A stretch of DNA of 15,569 nt, from positions 1-15,569 of the forward strand of contig DJNY01000168.1 in NCBI GenBank assembly GCA_002441865.1, in the 5' to 3' direction. Shown here piece after piece: positions 8,969 to 15,037 of the stretch (positions are counted from its first letter, which is position 1; each line of letters begins with the position of its first letter). Source of the DNA: Lachnospiraceae bacterium UBA6452 (GTDB lineage Bacteria > Bacillota > Clostridia > Lachnospirales > Lachnospiraceae). A model generated the notes under the pieces. That model had not been told where the DNA came from and made no database searches. It saw only the letters and a program-made list of their open reading frames with translations. The translations under genes were made by a program, and so were the position numbers.

Positions 8969-10480
8969 ATGAAGGAATATATGATGGCACTCGATCAGGG
9001 TACGACAAGCTCCAGATGTATTCTGTTTGATAAAATGGGGAATATCCGTGCAAAAGCACAGAAGGAATTTAAGCAGATCTATCCGCAGGAAGGCTGGGTA
9101 GAACACAATCCGAAGGATATCTGGTCTTCCCAGTATTCGGTCATGACGGAAGCATTGACAATGCTGGGTGAGGATGAATGTATTGCCGGTATCGGGATCA
9201 CGAATCAGCGTGAGACAACGATCGTCTGGAATAAGCAGACGGGTGAGCCTGTTTATAATGCCATTGTCTGGCAGTGCAGAAGAACGGCAAAGGAAATTGA
9301 CCGCTTAAAGGAAGAAGAGCCTGCACTTTCTGCCTATATCATGGAAAAGACGGGACTTCTGCCGGATCCGTATTTTTCCGCCTCCAAGATCGCATGGATC
9401 CTCGATCATGTTGAAAATGCGAGACAGGAAGCAGAAGCGGGAAATCTGCTGTTCGGAACGGTTGATACATGGCTGATCTGGAATCTGACCAGAGGAAAAG
9501 TACATGTGACAGATTATACAAATGCATCCAGAACGATGCTTTTTGATATCCATGCGCTGTGCTGGGATCAGAAAATACTGGATTATTTCCATATTCCCGC
9601 TTCCATGCTTCCACAGGTAAAGCCGAGCAGCCATGTTTATGGTTATGCAAATCTGGGTTCTTTAGGAGAAAGTATTCCGATCGCCGGTGCAGCGGGCGAC
9701 CAGCAGGCAGCGTTGTTCGGGCAATGCTGTTTTACACCGGGAGAAGTAAAAAATACATACGGAACAGGTTGTTTTATGCTGATGCATACAGGGGACAAAG
9801 CTGTAAAATCGCGCGCAGGACTTTTGACAACGATCGCCGCATCGGCGGACGGAACAGCAGAATATGCACTCGAAGGCAGTGTTTTTGTGGCAGGGGCTGC
9901 GATCCAGTGGCTCAGGGACGGAATGCATCTGATCGAGCAGGCACCGCAGACGCAGAAGATCTGCGAATCGGTAGAAGATACCGCAGGCACGATGATCGTT
10001 CCCGCTTTCACGGGAATGGGTGCTCCTTATTGGAATCCGTATGCCAGAGGTATGGTAACGGGACTGACAAGAGGCTGTCAGAAAGAGCACTTTATACGGG
10101 CGATCATGGAGTCGATCGCATTCCAGACGATGGATGTGCTCACTGCCATGCGTGCGGATGCGGAGCTTTCTTTGCTGAAGCTGAAGGTGGATGGCGGCGC
10201 AAGTGCCAACGATTTTCTGATGCAGTTTCAGGCAGATCTGCTTGGTGTGGATGTGCAGCGTCCGCGTTGCATTGAGACAACCGCACTTGGCGCGGCTTAT
10301 CTGGCAGGACTGGCAGTCGGTTACTGGAAAGATACGGAAGAGATCAAGGAAAACTGGCAACTTGACCGGGTATTTACTGCTTCCATGCCACAGGAAAAGA
10401 GACAGGAGCTTGTCAGAAGCTGGAAGCGCGCGGTAGACTGTGCGCTCTATTATGCAAAGTGGGAGGAAGAACATGATTGA
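8969..10480 (+). CDS. glpK: Glycerol kinase
   Basis: This 503-residue FGGY-family kinase phosphorylates glycerol to sn-glycerol 3-phosphate with ATP in the cytoplasm. The evidence is full-length similarity in remembered motifs: LDQGTTSSR at the N terminus (D9), R81-E82 in NQRETT and D244 in [11 protein letters not shown] (glycerol contacts), [12 protein letters not shown], the FGGY signature region [22 protein letters not shown] (in two parts) and [18 protein letters not shown]. The length is normal. AAGGAG lies six bases before the ATG. It starts 16 bases after the kinase gene and overlaps the 86-residue gene by 8 bases. No glpF, glpD or glpO is in the window. The loop before D244 resembles E. 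coli GlpK and has no histidine where Bacilli and Enterococcus enzymes carry the PTS-phosphorylated one. Confidence 0.97.
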   Translation: MKEYMMALDQGTTSSRCILFDKMGNIRAKAQKEFKQIYPQEGWVEHNPKDIWSSQYSVMTEALTMLGEDECIAGIGITNQRETTIVWNKQTGEPVYNAIVWQCRRTAKEIDRLKEEEPALSAYIMEKTGLLPDPYFSASKIAWILDHVENARQEAEAGNLLFGTVDTWLIWNLTRGKVHVTDYTNASRTMLFDIHALCWDQKILDYFHIPASMLPQVKPSSHVYGYANLGSLGESIPIAGAAGDQQAALFGQCCFTPGEVKNTYGTGCFMLMHTGDKAVKSRAGLLTTIAASADGTAEYALEGSVFVAGAAIQWLRDGMHLIEQAPQTQKICESVEDTAGTMIVPAFTGMGAPYWNPYARGMVTGLTRGCQKEHFIRAIMESIAFQTMDVLTAMRADAELSLLKLKVDGGASANDFLMQFQADLLGVDVQRPRCIETTALGAAYLAGLAVGYWKDTEEIKENWQLDRVFTASMPQEKRQELVRSWKRAVDCALYYAKWEEEHD

Positions 10481-10733
10481 TTCTTCAAAAATATCGCTGA
10501 ATTTTATCAAAAAACTGGAATATACGGGCGGTTATCAGGGAATGCGCTATATGCTGCGGAAAGAAAGCAGGGATGAGGATACGGTACTGACTGCCTATGC
10601 ATGGCCGGAGCCGTTCTGCTTTTCCAAAACAGCATCGGAGAAAAAGATACAAAAAGAATTCCCCCTTACCCCGGAGGGTAAGGAGGAAGCTGTAGACTGG
10701 TTAAATGAAATGTATCAGTCGCAGTTTGCATAA
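10473..10733 (+). CDS. Small conserved-looking protein of unknown function, coupled to glpK
   Basis: This 86-residue soluble protein belongs to no family I can name with confidence. The start is ATG 10473, six bases after GGGAGG; it overlaps the glpK stop as ATGATTGA, so it is probably translationally coupled. A longer open frame begins upstream at 10440 but has no ribosome binding site. Visible features are a basic N-terminal half ([20 protein letters not shown]), a central acidic turn, [10 protein letters not shown] in the middle, and a charged C-terminal helix ending in [15 protein letters not shown]. There is no signal peptide or membrane segment. Codon use matches the neighbours, which supports a real gene. 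It carries, on the other strand, the terminator of the convergent esterase gene and overlaps that gene by 19 bases. Confidence 0.75.
   Translation: MIDSSKISLNFIKKLEYTGGYQGMRYMLRKESRDEDTVLTAYAWPEPFCFSKTASEKKIQKEFPLTPEGKEEAVDWLNEMYQSQFA
10651..10688 (-). terminator. Intrinsic terminator of the esterase gene, inside the 86-residue gene
   Basis: Read on the - strand, a stem at 10676-10688 pairs with 10659-10671 around a TCCG loop. It has 13 pairs with one G-U, and its core is CCTTACCC/GGGTAAGG. TTCTTTTT follows immediately (10658-10651). It begins 26 bases after the esterase stop. On the + strand no T run follows the hairpin, so it should terminate only - strand transcription. Confidence 0.75.
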
Positions 10734-11740
10734 TTGCCGACATTTCTGCCCGCATCTGTTCCGATCAGGTTCAGTGCCTTCTGCGTCAGATGAAGTCCAT
10801 CTCCCTGCAGATAGGCGGCGGAAAGTGTTGCGGCTTTGGCAGAGCCCATCGTAAAGGAGCTGCTGCTCTTGCAAAGCTTTGCCTGTGCATTTCGTATTCT
10901 GGTATAGCCCTTGGCTATTTTGGCATCATTATAATATTTCGGAAGTCCGATGATGAAGCACTGCTCCATGTCGGTCTTCTTTTTTATTTTCTGATACATG
11001 GATTTCAGGTTGGATGTATGTGCTTTCGCGGACATACCGGCAAATGCATCATTTTCACCCTGCATCCATACCAGATAGGTATGTCTGACAGTCAGTCCTT
11101 TTTTCTGTGCAAGTTTTTTTGCCGCATTGACTCTGGTGATCACAGATTTATATCGGAAATCCGCCCAGGAAACAGAGCCTGTTCCGACTGCGGAAGCGGG
11201 AACGGCGATCACGGGCGTCTTTGTCTTCTGATAATAGGCATTGACAAAAGCAGTCACCATAGAACCTTTGGCATAATCATAGTTTTGCAGATTTTCATCA
11301 TCCTGTCCTCTGCCAAATGGCTCTTTCAGAGTGGAAAATTTGTTTCTGGCTGTGACATAATTGTATGCATAGCCTGCATGATCCTTGAGCTTTGGTGCCA
11401 AAGCTGCATTTCCGACACCGGTCATATTACTCTGCCCTGCAAACACAATAATATCTACCTTATCCTTCACGGTCACGGTGCAGGTTATCTTTTTCTTGCC
11501 TGCTTTTGCAGTGATCACCGCTTTTCCACCGCTTTTTGCCTTAATACGCCCGGTCTTCTGATTGATGCGCGCAACAGACGGGGCGGAAGAAGTATAAGTA
11601 TAACCGCTGCCTGCTGAAAAAGTCGCTGTTTCCCCTTTCAGTAAAGTCATGCTTTTCCCTGCTGCGTTGACAGATAAAGAAGGGCAGATCAGCAGGATCA
11701 GTCCCAGAAAAAGAAAGAAAATACGATAATTACGTTTCAT
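10715..11740 (-). CDS. Secreted Ig-like (Big_2) plus SGNH/sialate O-acetylesterase-like esterase
   Basis: This 341-residue exported protein starts with a signal peptide (MKRN, hydrophobic core, likely cleavage after VNA at 24-26). Residues ~28-95 form a bacterial Ig-like Big_2 domain (SSAPSVARINQKTGRIKAKS, then ITCTVTV). Residues ~97-341 resemble the SASA-type SGNH esterase domain, with nucleophile S104 in FAGQSNM, WMQGEND at ~225-231 and the D314-G-L-H317 dyad. Such enzymes remove acetyl groups from carbohydrates, but the substrate here is unknown. No cell wall sorting signal is seen, so it is either released or held by the Ig-like domain. The start is ATG 11740 behind GGGGGA; an upstream in-frame TTG at 11752 lies in the ribosome binding site and is rejected. 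It lies 26 bases downstream of the peptidase gene. Confidence 0.88.
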   Translation of the reverse strand: MKRNYRIFFLFLGLILLICPSLSVNAAGKSMTLLKGETATFSAGSGYTYTSSAPSVARINQKTGRIKAKSGGKAVITAKAGKKKITCTVTVKDKVDIIVFAGQSNMTGVGNAALAPKLKDHAGYAYNYVTARNKFSTLKEPFGRGQDDENLQNYDYAKGSMVTAFVNAYYQKTKTPVIAVPASAVGTGSVSWADFRYKSVITRVNAAKKLAQKKGLTVRHTYLVWMQGENDAFAGMSAKAHTSNLKSMYQKIKKKTDMEQCFIIGLPKYYNDAKIAKGYTRIRNAQAKLCKSSSSFTMGSAKAATLSAAYLQGDGLHLTQKALNLIGTDAGRNVGNYANCD

Positions 11741-11766
11741 AAAATCCCCCAATAATTACACGTTAT

Positions 11767-12435
11767 TTATGCAGTTTTAATTTCCAGATACCCGACAAGA
11801 TTCTTCTGATCGAAGCTGTCTAAAATGCCCATGGTCGGATCGTAGTATGTACCGTCATAGCAGAGCAGATAGTGGCTGTAGCGCCCCATTTTTTCCATCA
11901 GGATCGCACATTTTGGAAGTGTGACCTCTGCCCCCTGTGTATAGTAGATCACATTTTCATGCTCCAGTCCGAGATAATCAAGCGTATCGACCATTTTTCC
12001 CATACTTGCCTGCCAGTCTCTGCAGTGCATGATCTCACACGCCTCGTCGAGTGTAACTCCTGCCAGCATAGCGATACAGGTCTGTCCGCATAAGCCGTCG
12101 TTTGGCTGTGTGATCAGCTTTACGGAATCGATCTTGCGGATCGGCTGTGCAGCGGAATAAGGGGAATCGCCGCGGTAATGCGGGCTGCGGTTTAAGACTT
12201 CAAATACAACCGGGAATTCTTCCTCCATATGTCCCTCTGCCTGCTGCTCTGTGACCGGAATCGTGTAATAGCCCTTTCCAAGCGGCGTCAGATTACATTC
12301 CCAGGAAAGCCCCATGGCGTTTACTGAAATCGTAAGAACGCCCTGGCTGTCGCAGACCTCCCATACATTAAAAGGTATATTTATTTTCAGTTCTCCGTTT
12401 TCGGATAAGATATGACCACTAAAGTGGAATTTCAT
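11767..12435 (-). CDS. DUF1905-like domain plus C39-like cysteine peptidase
   Basis: This 222-residue protein has no signal peptide, so it is probably cytoplasmic. Residues ~1-65 resemble a DUF1905-type small beta-barrel (FSGHI, INIPFNVWEVCD, a central beta strand, then L-P-L-G-K-G-YYTIPV). Residues ~104-215 look like a papain-fold C39-like peptidase: Q110 six residues before C116 (QPNDGLCGQTC), then H188 (RYSHYLLCYDG) and D199 (YYDPT) in the usual order and spacing. The catalytic set therefore looks complete. The substrate is not known. ATG follows AGGAGG by eight bases. The gene leads a two-gene unit with the secreted esterase. The peptidase fold is well supported; the DUF1905 label is from remembered pattern and less certain. 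Confidence 0.75.
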   Translation of the reverse strand: MKFHFSGHILSENGELKINIPFNVWEVCDSQGVLTISVNAMGLSWECNLTPLGKGYYTIPVTEQQAEGHMEEEFPVVFEVLNRSPHYRGDSPYSAAQPIRKIDSVKLITQPNDGLCGQTCIAMLAGVTLDEACEIMHCRDWQASMGKMVDTLDYLGLEHENVIYYTQGAEVTLPKCAILMEKMGRYSHYLLCYDGTYYDPTMGILDSFDQKNLVGYLEIKTA

Positions 12436-12514
12436 ATTTTAAACCTCCTGCATAATATTTTTACTCCGTTTTGCGGCAGAAAACTGCCATTCCTTCGTGA
12501 GTGTACTTAGTAAT

Positions 12515-12543
12515 ATGATAGCATACGCCGCTTTGCCGGAAAA
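12515..12543 (-). promoter_or_regulatory. Candidate extended -10 promoter for the peptidase/esterase unit
   Basis: On the - strand TATCAT (12520-12515) is preceded directly by TGC, an extended -10 pattern. The -35 position, 17 bases upstream (12543-12538), is TTTTCC and poor. Transcription would start near 12508, about 70 bases before the ATG. A small hairpin, GGCAG with a 4-base loop and CTGCC (12475-12488), would lie in the leader. Confidence 0.4.
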
Positions 12544-12571
12544 GAGATAAAGAGGGTTTTTCTTGTATTTT

Positions 12572-12600
12572 TTGACAAGCAATCGTGGAATGGATATAAT
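12572..12600 (+). promoter_or_regulatory. Perfect-consensus sigma-A promoter of the Cof-type phosphatase gene
   Basis: TTGACA (12572-12577) and TATAAT (12595-12600) are separated by exactly 17 bases. The expected start near 12607 leaves a leader of about 53 bases before the ATG at 12660. Together with the peptidase promoter this accounts for most of the 224-base intergenic stretch 12436-12659, which holds no other gene that I can see. Confidence 0.88.
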
Positions 12601-12659
12601 TTGTAGAGCTAAGTCATTACAAATATAAAATTGATACAAGAGAAAACAGAGGACATAAA

Positions 12660-13481
12660 ATGAAAACAAAAGTACTGGTACTGGATATTGACGGAACATT
12701 GACAAATTCCAAGAAGGAGATTACGCCGGAAACAAAGCGCGGTATTATCCATATTATGGAGCGCGGACATAAAGTGATCCTTGCATCGGGCAGACCGACA
12801 CCGGGCATGCGCCGCTATGCGGATGAGCTGGAGCTGGCTGCTTACGGCGGCTATCTGCTTTCCTTTAACGGAGGCAGGATCATCAACTGCAAGACCGGTG
12901 AGATCGTATACCAGCGTACCCTTCCGCCGCATGTCATTTCCGGGCTTTACCAATATGCCTGCAAAAATGATATGGGTATCATTACCTATATGGGAGATGA
13001 TATTCTGGTCGGCAGAAGAATGGATGAATATATCGATCTGGAATCGCGGATCAATGCGATGCCATGCAAGCCTGTCAAAAACTTTGCAGCTTACGGCGAA
13101 TATAACCTGAATAAATGCCTGATGACAGCAGAGCCGGAGGCGGCTGCACGCCATGTGGAAAAGCTGAATGAGCTGTATGGCGATATTTTGAGCATTTACC
13201 GTTCAGAGCCTTTCTTTATTGAAGTAATGCCTAAGAACGTAGATAAAGCCACCTCACTTGACCGCATGCTCGAGACAGTGGGACTGACAAGAGAAGATGC
13301 GATCTGCTGCGGAGATGGCTTCAATGATATTTCAATGATCAAATATGCGGGTGTCGGTGTTGCCATGGCAAATGCACAGGAAGAAGTCAAGAAATCAGCG
13401 GATTTCATTACAGATTCCAATGATGAGGATGGCATTGTCAAAGTTATTGACACGTTTGTGTTAAATCAGGAGAACGCGTAA
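12660..13481 (+). CDS. Cof-type HAD-IIB phosphatase
   Basis: This 273-residue HAD hydrolase of the Cof/YidA subfamily (IIB, with a C2 cap between motifs II and III) probably dephosphorylates sugar phosphates or related small metabolites in the cytoplasm. All four motifs are present: D9-I-D11-G-T, S43 in LASGRP, K196 in NVDKATSL, and G-D219-G-F-N-D223. The length is typical. GAGG precedes ATG 12660 by about eight bases. It stands alone behind a strong promoter and is divergent from the peptidase gene. Its 3' end overlaps the MATE gene by 38 bases, tail to tail. The exact substrate cannot be read from sequence. Confidence 0.93.
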   Translation: MKTKVLVLDIDGTLTNSKKEITPETKRGIIHIMERGHKVILASGRPTPGMRRYADELELAAYGGYLLSFNGGRIINCKTGEIVYQRTLPPHVISGLYQYACKNDMGIITYMGDDILVGRRMDEYIDLESRINAMPCKPVKNFAAYGEYNLNKCLMTAEPEAAARHVEKLNELYGDILSIYRSEPFFIEVMPKNVDKATSLDRMLETVGLTREDAICCGDGFNDISMIKYAGVGVAMANAQEEVKKSADFITDSNDEDGIVKVIDTFVLNQENA

Positions 13482-14799
13482 TCCGCGTTTTCTTTAAAAA
13501 CTTGTACATCGGAACGGATACCAGAATACCTGACAGGATCCAGAGGATCGGTTCACAGATGCAGACGGCGAGATAGCCCATGCGCGGTACGAGTACAAAT
13601 ACGATGACCGCTTTGCCGGATAATTCAATGATGCTGGCGGTCACGGGAATGATCTTCTGTCCGAGTCCCTGCAGGGTAGAGCGGAAAAAGCAGAGAATAC
13701 AGAGGAACACATAAAACGGTACGTTGATCCGCAGGTATTTCACAGCAGTTCCGATGACGAAAGTATCGGAATCCGTGATCATACGGACAAGTGCTGCACC
13801 ACCAAAATATAATAAGAAAAATGCGATCAGCGACCAGACGAATCCAAGGATGGTCGCTGATTTTATGCCTGCGCGGACTCTTTCCGGTTTTCCTGCGCCT
13901 GTATTCTGGCTGGTAAAGGTAACCAGGGAAGCAGCCAGTGTGGAGATCGGCAGAATGGAGAAGGAGAAGATCTTACGGGCAGCAGTATGTGCGGCGATGA
14001 TCTCTGTACCAAGAGAGTTGATACCGCTCTGCAGGATAATGGATCCGATATCGACGATCGAATACATAAGAGCCATTCCCGCGCCTGAGGTCAGAAGATC
14101 CGTAAAAGCCTTTCCGTTCCATTTAAAATGCTCCGGTCTGACATGCATATACGGAATTTTCCGGATGACATATACAAGGCAGACGATCACGGAAATGAGC
14201 TGGGCGATGACAGTTGCAATGCTCGCACCGCGGATGCCAAGACCCAGACCTTTGATGCATAACAGGTCAAGCCCAAGATTTAAAGTGGAGGAGATCGCAA
14301 GTGCGATCAGCGGAAAAACACTGTCTCCGAGTGCACGCAGCATATTGCTGAGCAGGTTATAAGCAGCAGTTACGATCAGGCCGAGGAAAATCACCTGGAT
14401 ATAGGCAATGGAATCTTCCATGATATCCGCAGGAGTATGCAGAGCGGTCAGAAGCGGACGGATGATCAAAAGTCCGATCACTGTCATACTGATCGTGATC
14501 AGTGTCATCAAAACGATACTTTTTGCGATCGTCTCTTTGATCCTGTTTTCATCTCTGGCACCGAATGCATTGGCGGTCAGGATGGAAAAACCGATACATA
14601 AACCATTGATCATGCTGAACAGCAGAGAGACAATGGCAGTCGTGGAACCAACTGCAGCCAATTCGGAAATACCGAGTGTCCGCCCTACAATGATCGTATC
14701 GCCTAAGTTATAAAATTGCTGCAGGATATTTCCCAGAAGAATGGGAAGAGAAAATAATAATAATAGTTTTGTCGGATTACCTTTTGTTAATTCTTTCAT
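13444..14799 (-). CDS. MATE-family multidrug/Na+ antiporter
   Basis: This 451-residue membrane protein with about 12 predicted segments is of normal length for the MATE (NorM/DinF-like) family, which exports cationic drugs or metabolites in exchange for Na+ or H+. Family signs are the N-terminal KGNPTKLLLLFSLPILLGN, the QQFYNLGDTIIVGR segment, GFSILTANAFGA, NMLRALGDS and, in the second half, the FRSTLQGLGQKIIPV segment. Two MatE repeats are evident. The ATG at 14799 follows AGGAG by five bases. The gene converges on the Cof-type phosphatase with a 38-base overlap, and is divergent from the membrane fusion protein gene. The substrate is not predictable. Confidence 0.93.
   Translation of the reverse strand: MKELTKGNPTKLLLLFSLPILLGNILQQFYNLGDTIIVGRTLGISELAAVGSTTAIVSLLFSMINGLCIGFSILTANAFGARDENRIKETIAKSIVLMTLITISMTVIGLLIIRPLLTALHTPADIMEDSIAYIQVIFLGLIVTAAYNLLSNMLRALGDSVFPLIALAISSTLNLGLDLLCIKGLGLGIRGASIATVIAQLISVIVCLVYVIRKIPYMHVRPEHFKWNGKAFTDLLTSGAGMALMYSIVDIGSIILQSGINSLGTEIIAAHTAARKIFSFSILPISTLAASLVTFTSQNTGAGKPERVRAGIKSATILGFVWSLIAFFLLYFGGAALVRMITDSDTFVIGTAVKYLRINVPFYVFLCILCFFRSTLQGLGQKIIPVTASIIELSGKAVIVFVLVPRMGYLAVCICEPILWILSGILVSVPMYKFLKKTRITRSPDLTQTCQ
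13468..13495 (+). terminator. Probable terminator of the Cof-type phosphatase gene, spanning its stop codon
   Basis: Bases 13468-13478 pair with 13484-13494 (core AACGCG/CGCGTT, 11 pairs with two G-U) around the loop TAATC. The right arm and the bases after it read TTTTCTTT. The TAA in the loop is the stop codon of the phosphatase gene. The T run is short and partly inside the stem, so efficiency is uncertain. The element lies within the MATE coding region. Confidence 0.45.
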
Positions 14800-14802
14800 G
14801 AC

Positions 14803-14857
14803 AGCTCCTAAGAACCTTACTTAATCGTTTAACAGAGGTTCTTTTTTTTTACGAGCT
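14803..14857 (-). promoter_or_regulatory. Structured leader of the MATE gene, touching its ribosome binding site
   Basis: On the - strand an 8-pair hairpin (AAGAACCT/AGGTTCTT, 18-base loop) ends directly before the ribosome binding site AGGAG (14809-14805). An outer AGCTC (14857-14853) can pair with GAGCT (14807-14803), which would cover GAG of the ribosome binding site. This could modulate MATE translation. The loop holds TTAAACGATTAA, a LacI-operator-like near-palindrome. All function is inference. Confidence 0.35.
14810..14850 (+). terminator. Terminator-shaped hairpin with nine-T run, no + strand gene before it
   Basis: On the + strand AAGAACCT (14810-14817) pairs with AGGTTCTT (14836-14843) and T continues to 14850. 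This is a good intrinsic terminator shape. The only + strand gene upstream ends at 13481, so it would stop antisense or read-through transcription across the MATE gene before the adaptor gene. The same bases form the MATE leader hairpin on the - strand. Confidence 0.45.
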
Positions 14858-14874
14858 TTCCTCAATCCGAAGCC

Positions 14875-14903
14875 ATTTTTGCACAAAAAGACGGAAATGT
14901 CAA
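14875..14903 (-). promoter_or_regulatory. Promoter of the MATE gene
   Basis: On the - strand a consensus TTGACA (14903-14898) is followed after 17 bases by AAAAAT (14880-14875), preceded by TGC as in an extended -10. Transcription would start near 14868, giving a leader of about 70 bases that includes the hairpin next to the ribosome binding site. Confidence 0.55.
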
Positions 14904-14947
14904 ATAGAAAATCACAGATTTTACACAGAAAATTCCGGATTTGCACA
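14875..14947. repeat. Three direct copies of an A-T3-5-(G/A)CACA motif
   Basis: The copies are ATTTTTGCACA (14875-14885), GATTTTACACA (14917-14927) and GATTTGCACAC (14938-14948). Their CACA cores start at 14882, 14924 and 14944, so they are 42 and 20 bases apart, near whole helical turns. The first overlaps the MATE -10 element. A regulator binding array is possible. Confidence 0.4.
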
Positions 14948-14970
14948 CAACTGTTCTTTATGCTTTTCAT
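14941..14970 (+). promoter_or_regulatory. Weak candidate promoter for the membrane fusion protein gene
   Basis: TTGCAC (14941-14946) lies 18 bases before TTTCAT (14965-14970), with a 4 of 6 match at each box. It is the best sigma-A-like pair I found ahead of the adaptor gene, but it is weak, as expected if an activator is needed. Confidence 0.25.
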
Positions 14971-15011
14971 AGTTCATTTCGTGGCGAAGAAATCATAGAT
15001 CATTTTCGGCG
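14967..15011. repeat. Tandem imperfect direct repeat upstream of the membrane fusion protein gene
   Basis: TCATAGTTCATTTCGTGGCG (14967-14986) recurs as TCATAGATCATTTTCGGCG (14993-15011), 26 bases apart start to start, with one substitution and two one-base gaps. Each copy also contains a TTCG that can pair with a CGAA shortly after it. The pair lies about 30 bases before the adaptor start codon, in the likely leader or promoter. Confidence 0.5.
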
Positions 15012-15037
15012 CCTTACGAAATTAAGAGGAGGTTCCC

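Noticed and set aside
9632..9634. GlpK His222 as the HPr phosphorylation site
   Set aside because: It lies in SHVYG, which aligns with SEVYG/SEIYG before the activation loop, not with the phosphorylated histidine of the Enterococcus enzyme.
9662..10510. Long - strand open frame opposite glpK
   Set aside because: It mirrors the well-supported glpK gene, and its product is cysteine/histidine-rich without any recognisable motif.
10790..11617. Long + strand open frame opposite the esterase gene
   Set aside because: The - strand frame has a signal peptide, Ig-like domain and SGNH motifs; the + strand product shows no domain and has no good ribosome binding site.
11741..11752. TTG start four codons upstream for the esterase
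   Set aside because: The TTG is part of the TTGGGGGA ribosome binding site of the ATG at 11740.
12475..12488. GGCAG/CTGCC hairpin as a terminator
   Set aside because: Only five pairs and no T run on either strand; noted only as part of the peptidase leader.
13724..14362. 212-codon + strand open frame inside the MATE gene
   Set aside because: It is opposite conserved MATE segments; the product is arginine/serine-rich and typical of an antisense shadow.
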